A model generated the notes under the pieces. That model made no database searches and was not told the origin of the DNA. It saw nothing but the letters and a program-made list of their open reading frames with translations. Made by a program: the position numbers and the translations under genes. From assembly GCA_017979445.1 (NCBI GenBank), contig CM030711.1, forward strand, positions 2,294,001 to 2,358,000: 64,000 nucleotides of DNA, read 5' to 3'. Shown one piece after another: positions 33,600 through 45,584 of this stretch (the stretch's first letter is position 1; each line of letters begins with the position of its first letter). Source of the DNA: Akebia trifoliata (Eukaryota > Streptophyta > Magnoliopsida > Ranunculales > Lardizabalaceae).

Positions 33600-34467
33600 T
33601 CATTAGCAAGGTATTAAATTTCGATTTCGGTTAGTCTGGAAATGGAAATATTTCGATGAATGTGGAAATGAATACAATTTTTGGAAATGATGGAAATGAC
33701 AGAAATATTAATGAAATTTTCATTAACCCTGTAGGAAACGATAAAATAGGCATTAAAACACACCCATTAAGTCATCAAATTACAATAAACTACCATATAG
33801 AGTGAGAAATTGAATATCAACAACATTTAGCTACAATACACAGATGTATTGAGAGGCCGACAATGGAAATAAAAAATAATAATGTTGCATTAACTACATA
33901 CAACTTAATATGTATGACATCAAAATGAAGAACTATTAAGAATTGCATTCACGTGTAATTATATTTCTTTTATTTTTTTTAATAAGTATGATTAAGTTGC
34001 TAATGTATCCAACTAATTGAAACATGGTTGCTTGTATGCATGCTTATATAAATGTACTAATATGCTAAGAACACATTAAAATAAGATGATATATATGACT
34101 AAGTAATCATAATTATACTAATGGATGAATGTTCTATGCAATTTTTATTAGTAAATACTATGTGTAATTTACAAGTTCTTCCTAAAAAGCAATTATGAGT
34201 TTTTTTTTTTTTTAAGAAAATATTTCGGTCGAAATTTACTATTCATCAAAATATTTCCACCGAAATATTGCATATTTATACATAAAAAAATGATAATTTC
34301 GGCCGAAATTCACTATCCATCAAAATATTTCACGAAATGAATAGTGATTTCCACCGAAATATATACAAATTTTTTTTTGTTGGTTATATTCATGATGGAA
34401 CTTGTGGAAATGGAAATATTTCGGTATATTTCTGAAATATGTCGAAATTTAATACCATGGTCATTAG
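33600..34467. mobile_element. Non-autonomous DNA transposon with inverted ends
   Basis: The element 33607-34460 (854 bp) begins caaggtattaaatttcga and ends tcgaaatttaataccatgg, an inverted pair. It is flanked by TCATTAG on both sides (33600-33606 and 34461-34467). The interior is full of gaaatatttcg/cgaaatatt motifs with no coding frame. A 7-8 bp target duplication and these ends suggest a hAT-like class. Confidence 0.8.
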
Positions 34468-34539
34468 TCTATGTCCCAACTCTTAAGCAGTAAGCACAAT
34501 AAAAATAAAAAAATAAAAAAAAATCAATCATCTCAGCAT

Positions 34540-34990
34540 GGGTGCACCTCCTTGCTAAGATAGTTGGGTGGCAGCACACCTCCTACCCGAAGGTGGGGTT
34601 TCCGCACCCAAATGTTGGGGTTATTTTTTTAGCCAATTCTGTAATTATCCGCTATGGCGGAAAATTTGATATTTTGGAAAGAAAGGGAGTTGGTTATGGA
34701 TTAGGTAACCAAAAGGGAGAGTTGGTTTCGTATGGGAAAAACTAAGGTTATATAAGTAAGGGATGTAATCATTCTCGTACATAGTGAAATTTTCTCAACT
34801 CTTATCTATGGATGTAGCCATAGCTGAACCACATTAATCTTAAGCTAAAATTTCTTGGTTTCTTGATGGTTCTTGTTTGTTTCATGGTGCAAACATCTCT
34901 AGATCTAAGGATCTTCATCCACACTATATGAAAACAGCCCCAAAGCAGTGTGCTTTAAAATTCCTTCGCGACTTTATTGGTGTTCTTGAC
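34540..34990 (+). mobile_element. Possible LTR fragment of a Copia-like element
   Basis: A TATATAAG-like box (near 34750) is followed by gggatgtaatc, gtgaaattttctcaactctt, tggatgtagccatagctgaa and ccacatta, resembling the R-U5 part of plant Copia LTRs. There is no primer-binding site, internal coding region or second LTR, so this is at most a solo LTR or fragment. Confidence 0.35.
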
Positions 34991-35759
34991 ACTACAAAAT
35001 GTGGAGGTAACTAATTATCACAAAAAAAATTCCCCATATTTTGCATTATATAATCGACACAAAAAATATAACACAGATTTGAATGGAGGCACAGATTTTG
35101 GGTTAACTGAGGTTGTGAAGCAGAACATCCTAAAAAAATCCAATCTCTTGATTTTGGAGAATAATATAAGTAATTTAATTTCTAAATTTCATTTATAAGT
35201 TGTTTTAGACTGATACCTTGTCTGGATTTATAAGCAAAAAAAAAAAAAAAAGGGTTGTAAAAATTGAGAATTGTGGTTTAATCCGCCAAATTCATACCCT
35301 AAAATTGTTAATGTGGAGAATTTAATGGTTTTTGTGAAAAAAAAACCCGAATTTGAAACTCGAGAATTTGAAATTAGGGTTGTTTTGGGTGTTTGAATCC
35401 ATGGATTTGAAAGTGAGGTGAAGGGTTAGAAGAGGAAACTGATGGATTATGAGATTGAAGCATGTTTGTAAGAAAATTGCGTGGGGTGGATTATGATTTG
35501 AGAAAGCTTCGAGGGTTTTCTCCTACTAAACAATGCTCTTCTCGCAAACCCTAACCCTAGATTTAGAAATAAAGAAAGAAAGACACCTTACAAGAGAAAA
35601 AGTGCCCGTGGATGTTGCTGCTTCCTTACTCCCAACGGTTTTAGAACAAGAATACTGCATAAGATCTCTTCATGTGTGTGGTTGAGCTTTCAAATTTGAT
35701 TTGAACAGTTTATACTAGAGGTTTTTTTCTTTTCTTTTTCTTTTAATTTAGATATATTA

Positions 35760-35896
35760 ATGCTGGAGTGACCTCAGTGTGCGACACAAGGCGCATGCAC
35801 CCGTAAATGCGTTTTCTCTGAAATACGAGTAAAATACATTTACGGACATGTGTGCGCCACTGCATCAAGGTGTCTCTAGCTGAGGCCACTCTAGCA
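35760..35896. repeat. Family-1 foldback element, gagtgacctc subtype
   Basis: Left arm tgctggagtgacctcagtgt, then gcgcatgcacccgtaaatg. Right arm catttacggacatgtgtgcg, then tgaggccactctagca. The apex carries tctctgaaatacgagtaaaa. It ends next to cgactctttt. The outer arms are close to the element at 49001-49187. Confidence 0.75.
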
Positions 35897-35989
35897 CGAC
35901 TCTTTTATACATCCACTTTGATCTCCTTACAAAAACTCATAGACCGTAATTTGTTATTGTTAATTTGTAAATCACTTTTTATTGGATTG

Positions 35990-36545
35990 GAATTTTTGAA
36001 ATAGACTGATTTTTTGGGAGGATGATATTCTAACCATAGAGATCATCTTCACATAAACTATTATGAAACTTTTTAGTCAAATGGGACAACACTTTGACAA
36101 CCAATTTGGTTGTTAAACATTGTCCATGTATACGTATATAGGAGAACATTCACAGACCATATATTATACCAAACATTTTTCAATATGTGGGTTAGAAGTT
36201 TTGGAATGGGCTGATTTTTTGGGAGGATGATCTCCTGACCATAGAGATCATCTTCACATCAATGTTTATGAAACTTTTTAGTAAAATGGGACAAGACTTT
36301 GGCAACCAATATGGTTGCTAAACATTGTTCATGTTTACATATATAGGAGAACGTTTAAGGGACATATATTAAACCAAACATTTTTCAATATGTGGGTTAG
36401 AAGTTTCGGAATGGGTTAATTTTTTGTGAAGATGATCTTTTCACCATAAAGATCATCTTTACAAAAATTCAGCCTATTCTGAAACTTAACACATATATTG
36501 ATCTGAAACTTCTAACCCATATATTGAAAAATGTTCAGCACAATA
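35990..36545. repeat. Family-2 foldbacks amplified as a 204-bp tandem array
   Basis: Three successive units each contain a hairpin gctgatttttt / gatgatctc / gagatcatcttcaca. Units 1 and 2 share ccaatttggttgttaaacat, gtatataggagaac and then ccaaacatttttcaatatgt at the boundary, with a period of about 204 bp (36168 to 36372). The last unit closes with the inverted outer end ctaacccatatattgaaaaa. Confidence 0.8.
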
Positions 36546-36682
36546 TTTAGTTTTGTCTATGGTTCTTGAACCTGACCCATATGTAAATTTTGATGTATCG
36601 AAACGGCATGTATGAGAAATTACTGGCCCAGTGCCCCATAGGCCCATCCTTCTTTTTTAATATATACTTATAAAAGAAGAAT

Positions 36683-36914
36683 AAGTCGTGATAATCGGAC
36701 TACCCCAAGCGGCACACTCAATCAACTCCCCTGACGTAACAAGTTCGGGAGCCGTAGATCTGTACACTTCGAGATACAAGATTCCCTTGGATATACTTTT
36801 ATGGGGAAGTGCACTTGTGTATCCCGAGGCATACAAATCTGAGGCTCCTGAACTTGTCACGTCAGGAGAGTCGATTGAGTGTGCCACTTGGGGTAGTTAG
36901 ATTATCTCGATTCA
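36683..36914. repeat. Family-1 foldback element, long near-perfect palindrome
   Basis: The arms pair over roughly 90 bases each: gataatcggactaccccaag with the complement of cttggggtagttagattatc, then gcacactcaatcaactcccc, tgacgtaacaagttcgggag. The core has ttcgagatacaag on the left and gtgtatcccgaggcata on the right. The two mirror-image open frames here are a by-product of the palindrome, not genes. Confidence 0.9.
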
Positions 36915-37561
36915 AGAATAATATATCCGTTTTGATATCAAATCAGATACTCAATCGAGTTATTTTACAAAATAATGAAAAAACCAGAACTATATTAAGG
37001 GTTTACTACGGCTGTCAATGGGTGACGCTGGGCCTCAAAATCCTAATCCAACCTGGCCCGTTAAATAAAATTTGCAATCCCACCCGGCCCACAAATTTCT
37101 TTATGTACGTTATAAATAATTAAATATAACTATAATGTTGTAAAAAAGTTATCGGACTGGCTTCCCAATGGGCCTGGCCCAAAAAATTCTTAAATGGGCC
37201 CATATGACTTGAGTTCGGTCCTTGACGGGTCTAATTGGGCAAAAAGCTAATCCCTTAACAGTCTAAGGATCTAGGATTTATTTCAGGTTGAAAATAAGGG
37301 TATGAAGATAAATTCATATAAATGAGTGTCAATTTTAACAGAAAAAAAATTAATCATTTTTATGAATTTTAAATTCATAGATGTTTGTTTTGGTAAAAAC
37401 AAACAAATACCAAAATGACTATTTGACTCTTTTGATTAATATTTTAAAAATGTGGTTGGATGTCTTTATCCTGTAAGTTTGACAACAAAGAGGCCATAAT
37501 GCTTGTTTTATGTTGTTAGGTACGCCTCTACGATGCCTTATTGCTACTAGGATGAGACATA

Positions 37562-38624
37562 GGTGGTGTTTGTTAAACTGAAAAAAATAAGTGCTGAATA
37601 GCATTAAGCGCTGAAACTTATAAGCGCTGAATTTAAGTGCTGAAAAAGTTGTTTGTTTAGATGCTGAATCATATTTGTTACACATTACTGAAATTGATAA
37701 ATTGTCTTTGTTACCCTTACAATCATATTATACATTGTTTACATCTTTCAAATGCTTATTTATTATCAAACACAATAAAATATATTATTTCTTATAAAAT
37801 TAAAATATAATTTATTTTTAAATAATAAATAATACTCAAATCTTCAATTTATAAATAATAATTTCTATTTATAAAAACCCACAAATTTCAAATTAAAAAT
37901 AATAATGTCATACAAGTCACCAAAATTTGAAATCAACTTTAAAAGAACTTAATTTTGGATGAATAATTTTCAATGGAAATGAAGGATATGTAATTATAAA
38001 AGCACCCTATGAATTAATAAGGGCAACCCACACTATAGCCATTTTTTATTTTGTTTTATATGGGTTAAAGTTTTTGGAATGAGCAAATTTTTTGTGAGGA
38101 TAATCTATATGGTCTAGAGATCATCCTCACCAAAAATCAATCTATTTTGAAACTTCTAACTCATTAAAAATAGTTTTCAAAAAAAAAAAATGGACAATTT
38201 ACGGTTCTTGAACTTGTTTTGATAGGGTTAGAAGTTTCAAGATGTGCTGATTTTTTGTGAGGATGATCTCCTCATTGTAGAGATCATCATCACCAAAAAT
38301 CAACTCATTCCAAAACTTTTAACCCATATAAGATAAAATAATTTAGCTATGGTGTGGGTTTATTAATTTGTGGGGTGTTTATATACTTATCCATGGGATA
38401 TAAGAGGTAATATCCTTTTAAGAATAAGGGCATACTTGTCCGTGTTGAAAAAAGCGAAGTACTTACCGCTTCAGCAATTTTTTTCAGCATCAAAATAGTG
38501 CTGAATTTTTTTCACTTATTTTCAGCAATAAGCACGAGTAAACAAACGCGCTATTTTGACAAAAGTGCTAAATTTAATTTTTTTCAGCAATAAGCACTGA
38601 AAAATAGCGCAAACAAACACCGCC
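37562..38624. mobile_element. Non-autonomous DNA transposon with nested foldback
   Basis: The left end ggtggtgtttgttaaactga and right end gcaaacaaacaccgcc are inverted. Sub-terminal regions on both sides repeat gcgctgaa/ttcagcac motifs. The interior is AT-rich, without transposase. A family-2 dimer (38055-38345) is inserted inside. No clear target duplication was seen. Confidence 0.7.
38055..38345. repeat. Family-2 dimeric foldback element
   Basis: Palindrome 1 is about 38062-38168 and palindrome 2 about 38228-38332. The spacer contains atggacaatttacggttctt then gaacttg. Arms carry gattttttgtgaggatgatc and its complement. The whole unit begins tatgggttaaag and ends cttttaacccatataag, so the dimer is itself bounded by inverted ends. 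Confidence 0.85.
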
Positions 38625-41600
38625 ATACAAGTGATGAAAGAAGGCAATGCTAACGCCAAACCATTCAAATCATGAAAGAAAATCATCAAAAGATCTAGAT
38701 CTTGATAGAACCAAATAAGGATCAAAGTTTTGATTAAAAATAAATAAAATGAAAAAGATATGTTTGAAATATTTTTTAATATTCTCTTCTTAAAAGAAAT
38801 AATTGTAACAAATGCTACATTTTGATAGTGTAGCAATTGTTTTGTGGTGATTGCTACCAAGGGCAAATTAGGAGGGACATGAGGGAGTGGGGGCAAATGG
38901 GACACGTAATTAGTTGAAAATACAGAATATCTTAAAGTTCTGTGAGGGCAATTGCCCCCAATGGCTCCTTATTAGCTCCGCCCCTGGTAGCGATCACTAT
39001 ACTAATGTACGTCTTACGTCATTTTCACCAAACACTATGTCATAGTAATCGCTATGGTATCAAAACAATCTCTTACTCGTACCAATCCTAAGCTTGTATA
39101 TGCTATAACTTTTATCCCAATGTTAGTTTTACTATTACATATGTTTTGGGGGTAGTTCATGAACATCTATACAACTAAAATAGCAAAGAGATTCGATCAT
39201 TATTTTATTTTTTTGCATTTTAAGTTTGTTTTAGTAACTTTGAGTATGTTCAAATGCTACAATAACCTCTAAAAACTACTAAAACAATCTTAAAATGTAA
39301 AATATAAAAATGATTAAAAGACATGAAACTCTAACCAAAAGACTATGAAGTAGTGATTGGGCAGTAATAGGGGCAGAGCCAGGATTTGCTCTCGTGGAGG
39401 CAACCAAGAGCATTTTTTTTTGTAGCAGGGGCAACAAATAGAGGAAATTTTGGGGGGGGGGGGGGGGGGCAACTACTAGAGTTTTTTTTTTTTTTTTTTT
39501 TGTGGTAGCAATAGCGACGAATTTTCTTATCAATTGTTGTTATCTATCGCAATAACTCATGTATCTTCGTAGACTTCAAAAATTCTTGTGGGGGCAAGTG
39601 CCCCTGCTTCCCCCGATATAATTACACATGGTGTTGGCACTTAGAGAATAATTTGTCAACACTATGTGGCTCAATCAACACTTAGAACACTTTCAAAATA
39701 AATAAACAAATCATTAATTATTCGAAAATTTTCTCTTAAATATAAAAGGATGGTGTATAGTTATTATATTATAAAATGGGTTGGCATCGGTAGATATGAA
39801 CTTATATAATCCCAACTGTTTATACGGGAATCCAATGATTAGGATAAAAGATGTATCTCGAGAATATGTGACGGATCGTTAAGATTAATCTCAAAATAGA
39901 ATTGGAGTATAAATAATAGAACGATGGTGTGGTAATATCGCAACCCCTTGTTTAAGATGGAAAAGAGACCGAACGGTATTAACCAATGGAAGGTGAGGTG
40001 AATGGTTTGTCGGAACTCGTGACATAAATTACATCTAAATAGAATGTGGTCTCTTTCAATCTCGATATGTGTACATTCCAACTTCCAAGAGTGTTGATCC
40101 TGTACTCCCTGAGTAGGGGTTTCAAACCCATTCCATCACTATTGAACACCACGTGGCATTTTTATTTATTTTTGATTGTGGGTCCAATGTTTGTAATTGT
40201 AATTTCCTGATGAAAAATATTCAAAAATAAGAAGTAGGGTTTTCAATGGATCCGGTTCGGATCAGATTGGTACTAATGAAATAAATTTTTGTTAGACCCG
40301 AACTTGATTTGATATAATATTTGTTGTCTTGGATTTGATCCAATCCAAAAAGAAGAAAAAAATTAATTTTTCAATCTGATTAAATTTGATAAAATTATAT
40401 ATAAAATTTAATATATATTATATATTTAAAAATATAATAAATAGAAAATGTTAATGTTCAAGATTTCATGCGAACATTTGTATTTTACACCACATTCACT
40501 TTTCAAAAATTTCCATACATATTTTGTCTTTTAATAAAAAAAAAAAAAATTTGATGAGAGAAGAGGAAAGACAATATATATTATTAAGGGATGTTCTTGA
40601 AAAATAATAAGAAGAGAAAAAGCAATAAAATTGGGAGTATTTGTGACAATGATGAGAAGAGAAAAATAAATAAAATTGAAAGTTGTCTTCGCGACAAATA
40701 AAGATTGAGATAAAAGGAAGGACAATCGTCCTATTTAAAGTTTCAAACACTTACGGATCGATAAGGTTAGGTCAAAAATCAATTTGATAAATTTTCAAAT
40801 TAATTTTTTATCGAAACCTAAATCCTTTATCTGAATTTGGAGTTATCAAATGGATAGGCTTTTGGATATAATCCGATCCATTTACACTTCAAAAAGGAAG
40901 TGTGGTTGCAATCCAACTCACAGAAGAACATGACTTGCACCCTCCAATAAAACAGAAGATACCCATGGAAGATCAAATTCATGGAGATGTCATTTTAGTG
41001 AAAGACTATCCTTACTAAGAGTCAATTTGCTCAAATGAATTATCACATCGTCAATCCAACACTACAATTCTCTAAATTTCATCAAAAAATTTAAATTGAT
41101 AAAATAAATAAAAATAAAAATTTCTTTTAAACTTGATCCAAGATTTTCAAAATGGATGGGTATCGAACTTCCACCTAACTCCCAAACTTAAAATTAAAAT
41201 TTAACGATGAAAAATATATATATTTTTTCAAAAATCGTACAATTCTACCTTCGAATCATGTTTTATTTTGATACCAAAGGTGGTCCCAAGTACCCACCTT
41301 ACTAACTTAGTAAGGCTAGACGGACTTTCGGATTTAAAGGTTCCTCTTTCTCAAAGTCTTACCCATACAGTACTGTCGCTTACGTGGAGCAATCTTATCC
41401 GTCCATCAAGAATGTTAAGTAAGATAGGTGTTTGTTCTAACTCCTTCATTATGTTCCCTAAAAGACAAGCAATTATTTACACTTTGAGATCACTCTTTGC
41501 AAAGTACAGTAAAAAAAGTACCTCTGACCATCACAGAGACTTTATAATGATATATTAATCAACGGCCCAGAATTCTGTGATTTTAATTAACTTTGAAGGA

Positions 41601-42003
41601 CTGAAAATCTATAAACACGTGTAACTTTTTATTCATTGATCACACACCATTAAATGGGATCAAAGTTACACCATAAGAACAGTTGGATAAAAAAAGTCAA
41701 GCTAATTGAATGATAATAATGTTGATGTGATCTATCATATTATTTTCAATACAGATAACCCAACAAATTTGTGTCACTTTCTACCATTTTAGGCGTAAAT
41801 TGTCGGTCGTCGCCATTAATCTAAAGTCAATCCAATAAAAATAGAATATTAATTATTCGATCTTAAAATCTCATTTTAAACTCTGTTACGAGTGTAATTT
41901 TCTTCGATGCATAGTAAGATTGATGTAGATGTTGATCGGAGTCAAATGTCCTTAATACAATCATTAAGTGGATATGAGAGATGAACAAATAACCAATGTT
42001 TTA
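38625..42003. other. Intergenic transposon-rich DNA
   Basis: No gene is supported. At 38880-38990 and 39368-39620 there are ggggcaa/ttgccccc and cagggcggagc-type relics. An 18-G run lies at 39452-39469. About 40235-40885 begins ttttcaatggatccgg and ends near atccgatccatttacac, resembling a hAT-like relic. Short open frames at 40496-40750 are low-complexity. Confidence 0.45.
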
Positions 42004-42195
42004 AAAAGAATAACAATCTTCTGCCCCCCTTGACATACATCCCCCTATGCCCCATCACATAATTGTAGATCATTTGCATTGGGATACGTAGAATTATAAA
42101 TATTTTTGTGTATCTCGAGGTAAATGATCTATTATTTTATGACGGGAGAGCATGTCAGAGGGAGGGAGGGAGGGGGTTTCAGATTATCACGATTC
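42004..42195. repeat. Family-1 foldback element
   Basis: Left arm cttgacatacatccccctat, gccccatcacataattgtag, atcatttgcattgggatac. Right arm gtgtatctcgaggtaaatga, tctattattttatgacggga and gcatgtcagagggagg, ending ttcagattatcacgattc. It is closest to the element at 24352-24520. Confidence 0.8.
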
Positions 42196-43782
42196 TTTAA
42201 AAAATGAATTGGTGATTGTACCAATAATTTATTCATTTGGTCGAACCATGGTTGGTACCTAATTTAGTTTGGGTGGACCAATTTGCATCTATCCAGAAAA
42301 TATAAAATGCATTTTTTTTCTCAATAATAATTATATTTACTTATTTTGATTGAAAAATAAATTTTCACAAAAATTGATGGCTCACTAATTGAATTGATTT
42401 CATTACGATCGAATTGGTCAAACCAAATTGTAGAGCTATCGATTCGATTTGATTTTTAAAACACTAATAGTAACTCTTTGCCCTTCTGCTTTCTATTTAT
42501 GCACGTCAAGTTTACAATCTCGATTGTCATTCTTTTAAAGATGTTTGGATATATTTAAAAAGAAAGTTCTTTTTTTTTTTTTTAAGTTTAAAAGTTTGTT
42601 TAGTCATTTGCTTCCAACTTCAAGCATTTGATCTCTCTCAATTAAGTAGAGTCATAAAAATAACAAGTTTCAAATCACGATCATTTTCTTTTTCAAATCA
42701 TGTTGTAGCTGCACAAGCCTTGCTCATACTCTACAAAAGACCCACAAAGGAAGAATCCTAGAACAAGAGGAGAAGTGTCTATAATAATAATAATAATAAT
42801 AATAAAAAGATAAAAATCTAAATTTTTTAGATAGTAAAAAAAAAAAAAGTTACATTTTACTTTAAGAAAAAAAAAAAATCTTAAAATTTATGTTCTTTCG
42901 CAAATAATTTCTACTTTGTATCCACTCAGAATTTATGATTAACTTGTTCAGATCCAACTTTTTTTTTTTAAATTTCAAGGTGATATTTGTTTTATTATCA
43001 AATTTCAACTCCTCTACTAATTAATTAATTATAAAAAATAAAAAAAAACATATATTGTAAGATTATTGATTCAAATCTATAACTTATTGGGTAAAATTGG
43101 TCTACACCAAAGTCTAACCCATATGTCATCAAATTTGATCCATTTGAACATCCCCTCACACTGTTAGAGTTTTACAACAAATATTGGAAAGAAAATTAAA
43201 ATGTCCTCCCTACAACATAGTAAAATATTTTATTACTGTCGTCCCTTAGATTAGGCAGTTGGATAGGTTCAGAGATCTATGAGATTTGCTAAAGGTTATA
43301 ATCTCGAGGTACATATGAGCGTGAACCTAGGGAGGACAACAGCATAAAGAGGACGCTAATAAACGCTCTTCAAGACAGAATGTGACTAGACAGTACAGCT
43401 ATACGGTCCTCCGTATGAAGATGATGAAGCTAGACAATGTGTAGGTCCTCTCTAGACTCTAGACTCTTGTCAGTCCTCACCAGTCATTTTGATACGGCAG
43501 CACCATTACTATATCTAATATCCGACAGTAGTGAAATTACTATTATGCCTCTCCCTTGTCTTTTACCTGAACTTTGACCCAATGGAATTCCTATTGTCGT
43601 GTATCCACACGTGGATCTTCTTATCTGCATGAACTTGGAATAGTGATATTGTACTACTGGTAGTAAGTTAATATAATAAAGCTTTCTATGCAAACTATTG
43701 GATATAGCATTTAAGAACTAGTAAGATTTCTAATTTATTCTTATCCGCGCTTTAGATTGTAAGTGTTTGGAGGAATTTTCAA
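42196..43782. other. Intergenic DNA, no recognised content
   Basis: No gene is supported. A trinucleotide ATA microsatellite is at about 42782-42806, and several poly-A/T runs occur. The short frame at 43484-43693 on the minus strand has no recognisable domain. Confidence 0.45.
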
Positions 43783-43970
43783 AACACTAAGGATTTTCTG
43801 ACTCAAACTTTTCACTCAATTTATACTCGATTGACGTGATAAGAGCACAAAATCATTTATCATTTTTCTTGTGTACCTTAAAGAAAAAGATGTATGATTC
43901 TGTGCCCTTGCCACATCAGATGTGTAAAGATTGAGTGAAAATTTTCGAGTTAGAAAAACACGACTCTTTT
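43783..43970. repeat. Family-1 foldback element, tcactcaat subtype
   Basis: Left arm ttttctgactcaaacttttc, actcaatttatac, gacgtgataagagcacaaaa. Right arm gattctgtgcccttgccaca, tcagatgtgtaaagattgag, tgaaaattttcgagttagaa. The core tgtgtaccttaaagaaaaag is a diverged family-1 apex. It is followed by cacgactcttt, like several siblings. Confidence 0.85.
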
Positions 43971-44550
43971 AAACATCGCATGTACTTCATGATATGTAGC
44001 ATTAATTATTAAGGTCTAAGTTTGAAATATTTCTTGAATTTTTGTGATAATGAGAGGTATTTGTCAATTTCATGCAGATGTCTTAAGTATTTGATCTATA
44101 TGAGAATTAACAAAATAACAAAAATAGTAATGTTTGATGCAATGAACCTAAGTTACAACCGTCCTCTTTTTTTTTTTTTTCTAGGTTTGGGGTTGACAAA
44201 AAGTGCACACCACATGGGTAGACTTAGAATAAGAGAGACAAGAAAATTTGAAAAGTAAATGAGCAACGAAGAAAAAAATGACTATTTTTTAATAATTATT
44301 TTATGAAATTTATCGAGATTCTAAATGTTTTGTGATGGTTGAAAGAGTCATGCATACTAACATCCTATAACACCGTTTGTATAAAAACTCTGGACAACAC
44401 TCATATCTCAAGAAAAAACATCTATGATTCCATGTACAACATTGCAATGGTTGTTGGAAGTTAGTTTAGCATATTGTTTAAAAATCAATGCCCATCACAA
44501 ATCATACATTCATACTTATGTTTTTATTTCCCATCTACAATAGTATAAAG
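43971..44550. other. Intergenic DNA with partial foldback
   Basis: No gene is supported. About 44340-44460 has a partial family-1-like core (actcatatctcaagaaaaaa, catctatgattccatgtaca) with poorly conserved arms. Confidence 0.4.
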
Positions 44551-44748
44551 AGTCATGATGAATGCACATAGTAAATCATATGCGGTTTGTACGTAATTGA
44601 TGTGGCAAGGACACATAATCACAAATCTTTTTTTTTTCTTTTCGGGATACACGGGAAATAGATCTGTGGTTCTATGCCCTTGTTACATCAACCGCGTACA
44701 GATAACGTATGATTTATTGTGTGCATTCATCAGTGTGTCAATGACTCA
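44551..44748. repeat. Family-1 foldback element
   Basis: Left arm atgatgaatgcacatagtaa, atcatatgcggt, gatgtggcaaggacacataa. Right arm tctgtggttctatgccc, ttgttacatcaaccgcgtac, tatgatttattgtgtgcatt. The apex carries ttttcgggatacacgggaaa. The arms span about 85 bases each. Confidence 0.85.
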
Positions 44749-45584
44749 TGCAAAAAATTTTGAGGATGTCACACATTTCTAAGACGAATCTTGACCGTTG
44801 GATTTCTTCTAAATCCTTTTAATTATTTGCAAATTGGACCTGTTTCGCCTTATTAGTTATAGGTGGTACTTGATTGGGGTTCAGCTGAAACGATTGAATG
44901 AGCATCAAAGTTTTATATAAATTAATGGTAGTGTAGAAACATTCAGTAGGAAGTAGGGGCATTCAAAGTCATAGCAATTGGAATGACAGAACAGTTCAAA
45001 CTTCAAAGACCTACCAAAAAGCTATCAATTGTTTTGGGGAAAAACAGTGTGGCTTTTTCAATTTGCATGCTTTTATCATTCAAAGTCGGTTGTCCGAATG
45101 TTACGTTTCGTACTGAGAGAGAGAGGCAGATGGGCAGATGACAGCATAATTTCAAACTCGGCCAACTTGACTCGGTTCTTTTGAATTTCTGATTGACTCG
45201 GTAGTTAGACTCATTTGGAATCTGACTGTTTCCAAATTGATGACGTGCTTCTCTTATACATTAATTAAAATGATCTAAATACCCTCAACTTCGATCTCTA
45301 ATTTAATAAGTCGAGTTTTCTTCTGAAGTTCTTTGATCTCTATGGTTCATCATTTTAATTTATTCAACCTCATCTTCAATTCATTATATTTCAATATCAC
45401 CTAATTAACCCTTTATAGAAAATCCTTAATTCTTGTATCTAAAATTTTATGATCTTCAACTTCTTCGAAAATCTTATTCATGTTATTAGTTTGAAAACAC
45501 AGAATATTTCAAATATTCAACAAAATGAGAAAATTATGTGCAAAGAAAAATGATATTATCACATCATTGTATTATGAATAGGTA

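Noticed and set aside
36657..37123. Mirror-image open frames on both strands
   Set aside because: They arise from the palindromic family-1 element at 36683-36914; their peptides are near-identical because the DNA is inverted, not because of coding constraint.
40496..40750. Hydrophobic minus-strand frame resembling a membrane protein
   Set aside because: It is a Phe/Tyr/Ser-rich translation of purine-rich low-complexity DNA in a repeat region.
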